Shown: positions 21,211 through 22,795 of the stretch, one piece after another | Layout of the letters: each line of letters begins with the position of its first letter | Position numbering within the stretch: position 1 is the first letter of the stretch | Virus record (IMG/VR): IMGVR_UViG_3300020442_001020 | Location: 1-22,795 of that record | DNA length: 22,795 nucleotides | Source of the DNA: a virus | Strand: one strand, 5' to 3' | Position numbers and translations under genes: made by a program | The notes under the pieces: generated by a model | What the model saw: only the letters and a program-made list of their open reading frames with translations | The model's database searches: none | Told to the model about the DNA's origin: nothing

Positions 21211-21653
21211 TATGAACCCGCCATAAATTTACGCCACTCGATAGTGTTCTTAATGGTCTGATGTCTCCATGTAATGTTTTCCATGCATCGTTTTAGAAAA
21301 TCAATAGTTGCTTGTTGGTACTCAGTTTGGGCATTCAACTTCTGTAAGTCTGCATCTGAGTTGAAGAATATCTGCATGTCATTCTTCATGATTTTAAGAC
21401 CATCAAAAGGGTCATCATCCCATCCAAGTTCTTTGATTCTTCCTTCATCCATTTTACCATTGAACCATAACCACTTATCTCTGAGCATGGTTTGATATCT
21501 AAGTTGCAAGGATTTATGCTTGACAATTGCATCTGTCAAGAGTTCGGAGTATTTTGCGTGGAGTTTAGGAACCTCTAAAGATGAAACATCTAGTTCGATA
21601 TCATCTATTTCACAATCCTTCTTCCACTCTATTTTCAAGTCATCTAGAGTCAT
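21210..21653 (-). CDS. uvsY: UvsY recombination mediator
   Basis: This 147-aa helical protein is similar to T4 UvsY (137 aa): the start MTLDDLKIEWKKDCEIDDIE parallels MRLEDLQEELKKDVFID, and the C-terminal helices match in layout (LDFCSG-like FLKRCMENI, then IRDMREF-like EWRKFMAGS). UvsY loads the UvsX recombinase onto gp32-coated ssDNA. Its place just before uvsW (one gene between) supports the call. Upstream is CATAAATA (21671-21678). Confidence 0.88.
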   Translation of the reverse strand: MTLDDLKIEWKKDCEIDDIELDVSSLEVPKLHAKYSELLTDAIVKHKSLQLRYQTMLRDKWLWFNGKMDEGRIKELGWDDDPFDGLKIMKNDMQIFFNSDADLQKLNAQTEYQQATIDFLKRCMENITWRHQTIKNTIEWRKFMAGS

Positions 21654-21670
21654 AATGTACCATTATACCA

Positions 21671-21678
21671 TATTTATG
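21671..21678 (-). promoter_or_regulatory. Late-promoter-like CATAAATA upstream of uvsY
   Basis: It lies in the short gap before uvsY, inside the near-palindrome ACCATAAATATGGT, with 17 nt to the ATG. A TATAAT also occurs between it and the ATG. Either could give uvsY its own transcript. Confidence 0.45.
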
Positions 21679-21683
21679 GTATA

Positions 21684-22229
21684 TTAGGAAGTGGTTTTTA
21701 TTTCGTAGTATGTGAACCTGAATTCTACTGTTGCTATGACGGTCTCTCCGTCTGCACCTGATTCCATCTCAATCCCACTTAAAGAGATAGGGAATGCATC
21801 ATGGAACCTGAAGAATCGATTTGGTAGATTTTTATTAGTGTTTGTAACCAGTGTAATATCTGAGTATTGATTCAAAGCATCATCGATCTTTGACTGTTGA
21901 CCTGTTGCAACTGTTTCAGACTTTACATAGTTCTTGTATGCACTTGGGTCTGATACTGGAACGATAGAATCCATCCAGTCAAATATTTCTTTGAAGTTTG
22001 CAAGGTCTTCATCAACCAAGAAACCTACACTCAAAGTATCAAACGAAACTTTATCGCCTGGGAAAAATGCATCTAGACCTATACCAGCAGGTGCAACTGT
22101 TTCTGTAAACTGCAAGCCTGGGATGTTAACATTCTTTACAAAGAATTCAACACTTGGTACTTTATCAATAAGAAGTCTAAAATTATTCTTACCTAAAAGG
22201 GATTTGTTTATGTTTATATTATCAGCCAT
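21684..22229 (-). CDS. Tail-tube-family protein (T4 gp19-like; possibly the gp3-type tail terminator)
   Basis: The protein has 181 aa. It shows the gp19-superfamily pattern common in marine myoviruses: NNFRLLIDKVPSVEFFVKNV, NIPGL, FPGDKVSFDTLSVGFLVDED, LANFKEIFDWMDSI, and a C-terminal strand VIATVEFRFTYYEI. Such proteins stack in the tail tube or cap it. In marine T4-like genomes a tail-completion gene (gene 3) commonly lies next to uvsY, so gp3 is an alternative label. It overlaps the previous gene by 8 nt. Confidence 0.8.
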   Translation of the reverse strand: MADNININKSLLGKNNFRLLIDKVPSVEFFVKNVNIPGLQFTETVAPAGIGLDAFFPGDKVSFDTLSVGFLVDEDLANFKEIFDWMDSIVPVSDPSAYKNYVKSETVATGQQSKIDDALNQYSDITLVTNTNKNLPNRFFRFHDAFPISLSGIEMESGADGETVIATVEFRFTYYEIKTTS

Positions 22230-22440
22230 TTACTTTGATTATCCTAGAGGACTTTGTGGTGTCATGATAGTCACCGTCCCTGTATTCTCGGGTAACTATG
22301 GACTCGCACAAATAACCATCTTGGATATACCTAGTAACAATCTGACGTGATAATACATCCTTGGTTTCTACTCCGTTAGGGAATGCATGTCTTTCAAATG
22401 GGCCTTCGCTCATAGTAATTGTTTTATCGTACTTGTCCAT
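22222..22440 (-). CDS. Small conserved-looking hypothetical protein, 72 aa
   Basis: Soluble, with GPFERHAFPNGVETKDVLSR and a C-terminal TREYRDGDYHDTTKSSRII segment. It has no known motif. The ATG at 22440 follows CATAAATA by 5 nt; Met10 is an alternative start but has no ribosome site. It lies directly before the tail-tube gene, so a late/virion role is plausible. Confidence 0.65.
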   Translation of the reverse strand: MDKYDKTITMSEGPFERHAFPNGVETKDVLSRQIVTRYIQDGYLCESIVTREYRDGDYHDTTKSSRIIKVNG

Positions 22441-22445
22441 AGTTA

Positions 22446-22453
22446 TATTTATG
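22446..22453 (-). promoter_or_regulatory. Late promoter element CATAAATA
   Basis: Fills the gap between the two 72-aa genes, 5 nt before the ATG at 22440; same spacing as at 1927-1934 and 14416-14423. Confidence 0.6.
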
Positions 22454-22672
22454 TTATTTCTCGTTTACAAAATCATTAAACTGTTTTGCAGTATTAATAA
22501 CATCTTGAGCAGTATAAGTCCTTAAAGGTAAGTCCTTCTTGCTCTCGGGATGATTATCATTCCACATGTAAATGGGTTGTCTTTCATTTTCAATGTTATT
22601 GATTAAGACCCCCTCTGCGAGAGTTAATAGATCGGCACGAATTTCGTACCCTGATTTTCCTTGATTTGCCAT
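22454..22672 (-). CDS. Small hypothetical protein, 72 aa, with strong ribosome site
   Basis: It starts MANQGKSGYEIRADLLTLAE and ends in TAQDVINTAKQFNDFVNEK; helical and soluble. I recall similar short proteins (M-A-N-x-G-K-x-x-YEIRADLL) in marine T4-like phages, without function. AGGAGG (22682-22677) stands 4 nt from the ATG, the best ribosome site in the window. A CCTAAATA late-like element lies about 36 bp upstream. Confidence 0.8.
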   Translation of the reverse strand: MANQGKSGYEIRADLLTLAEGVLINNIENERQPIYMWNDNHPESKKDLPLRTYTAQDVINTAKQFNDFVNEK

Positions 22673-22707
22673 ATTTCCTCCTGTGTGTATGTGTGTTTAT
22701 GACCTTA

Positions 22708-22715
22708 TATTTAGG
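22708..22715 (-). promoter_or_regulatory. Possible late promoter variant CCTAAATA
   Basis: Sits a few nucleotides after the T-run of the terminator at 22719-22748, so terminator and promoter form one compact junction. Same octamer and similar leader length as at 2533-2540. Confidence 0.45.
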
Positions 22716-22718
22716 GCC

Positions 22719-22748
22719 AAAAAAAAAGGTCTCCGAAGAGACCTTTTT
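22719..22748 (-). terminator. Strong rho-independent terminator with UUCG loop
   Basis: On the minus strand an 11-bp perfect stem (AAAAAGGTCTC with its complement) closes on a TTCG tetraloop (CUUCGG in RNA), followed by nine T. It ends the transcript that enters from beyond the window. Confidence 0.93.
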
Positions 22749-22767
22749 AGTGAAACATAAAGTCCGA

Positions 22768-22795
22768 TTACAGAATGTTGCTTACAGCGATTTTT
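22768..22795 (-). CDS. C-terminal end of an upstream gene (truncated by window)
   Basis: The frame reads KIAVSNIL and stops at TAA 22770-22768, about 20 nt before the terminator. Too short to identify. In marine T4-like phages the major capsid gene 23 often precedes this region, so gp23 is a guess from gene order only. Confidence 0.4.

Noticed and set aside
22200-22229. GATAATATAAACAT, identical to the -10 region of the VWA promoter
   Set aside because: It encodes the start of the tail-tube-family protein (ADNININ). No -35 at the right distance and no gene start follows, so chance is likely.
1-22795. CRISPR arrays, insertion sequences, integrase or attachment sites
   Set aside because: No regularly spaced repeats, transposase or integrase motifs or terminal inverted repeats were seen on either strand.

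Overview
The window reads as part of a T4-like (myovirus) marine phage genome. It is A+T-rich and tightly packed, and almost every gene is on the minus strand, so genes are read from high to low coordinates. Recognisable T4 core genes are the late sigma factor gp55, the recombination nuclease gp46/gp47, UvsW, UvsY, the sliding clamp gp45, the clamp loader gp44/gp62 and the translational repressor RegA. Cyanophage-type photosynthesis genes are absent. The peptide deformylase, CobS-like ATPase, 2OG-Fe(II) oxygenases and csgG/csgF-like genes suggest a phage of a heterotrophic low-GC marine bacterium. A SAR11/pelagimyophage-type phage is my best guess, by inference from gene content only.

Layout, in transcription order. 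(1) 22768-22795: the last codons of an upstream gene, followed by a strong UUCG-loop terminator. (2) 22672-18610: two small conserved genes, a tail-tube-family protein, uvsY, a PKHD-type oxygenase, uvsW, and an Sm-like acidic protein. (3) 18486-17869: four very small predicted membrane or membrane-associated proteins. (4) 17757-14424: gp55, gp47 and gp46, joined by 4-nt overlaps. (5) 14410-11567: a putative head-internal protein behind an exact TATAAATA late promoter, then peptide deformylase, a second 2OG oxygenase and tRNA-Arg(TCT). (6) 11521-5482: an early-type region with three related sigma70-like promoters. It holds a small acidic protein, an 805-aa HEXXH+VWA (CobT-like) protein, a Cys-rich protein, a CobS/MoxR-like AAA+ ATPase, a DUF262+HNH nuclease and a DUF3310-like protein. 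(7) 5482-2536: the replication cluster 45-44-(two small genes)-62-regA; gene 43 does not follow. (8) 2493-2000: two small membrane proteins and a terminator. (9) 1921-1: two paralogous membrane/coiled-coil proteins, csgF and csgG (csgG runs off the window), behind a late-type promoter.

Three observations stand out. First, several promoters of both early (-35/-10) and late (TATAAATA-like) type sit so close to a start codon that the predicted transcription start is the ATG itself, which suggests recurrent leaderless mRNAs. Second, a CobS-like ATPase, a CobT-like VWA protein with an added metallopeptidase motif and a DUF262-HNH nuclease lie together in an early region with duplicated promoter cassettes. 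Third, a phage CsgG/CsgF pair is translationally coupled to two paralogous membrane proteins without any visible curli subunit.
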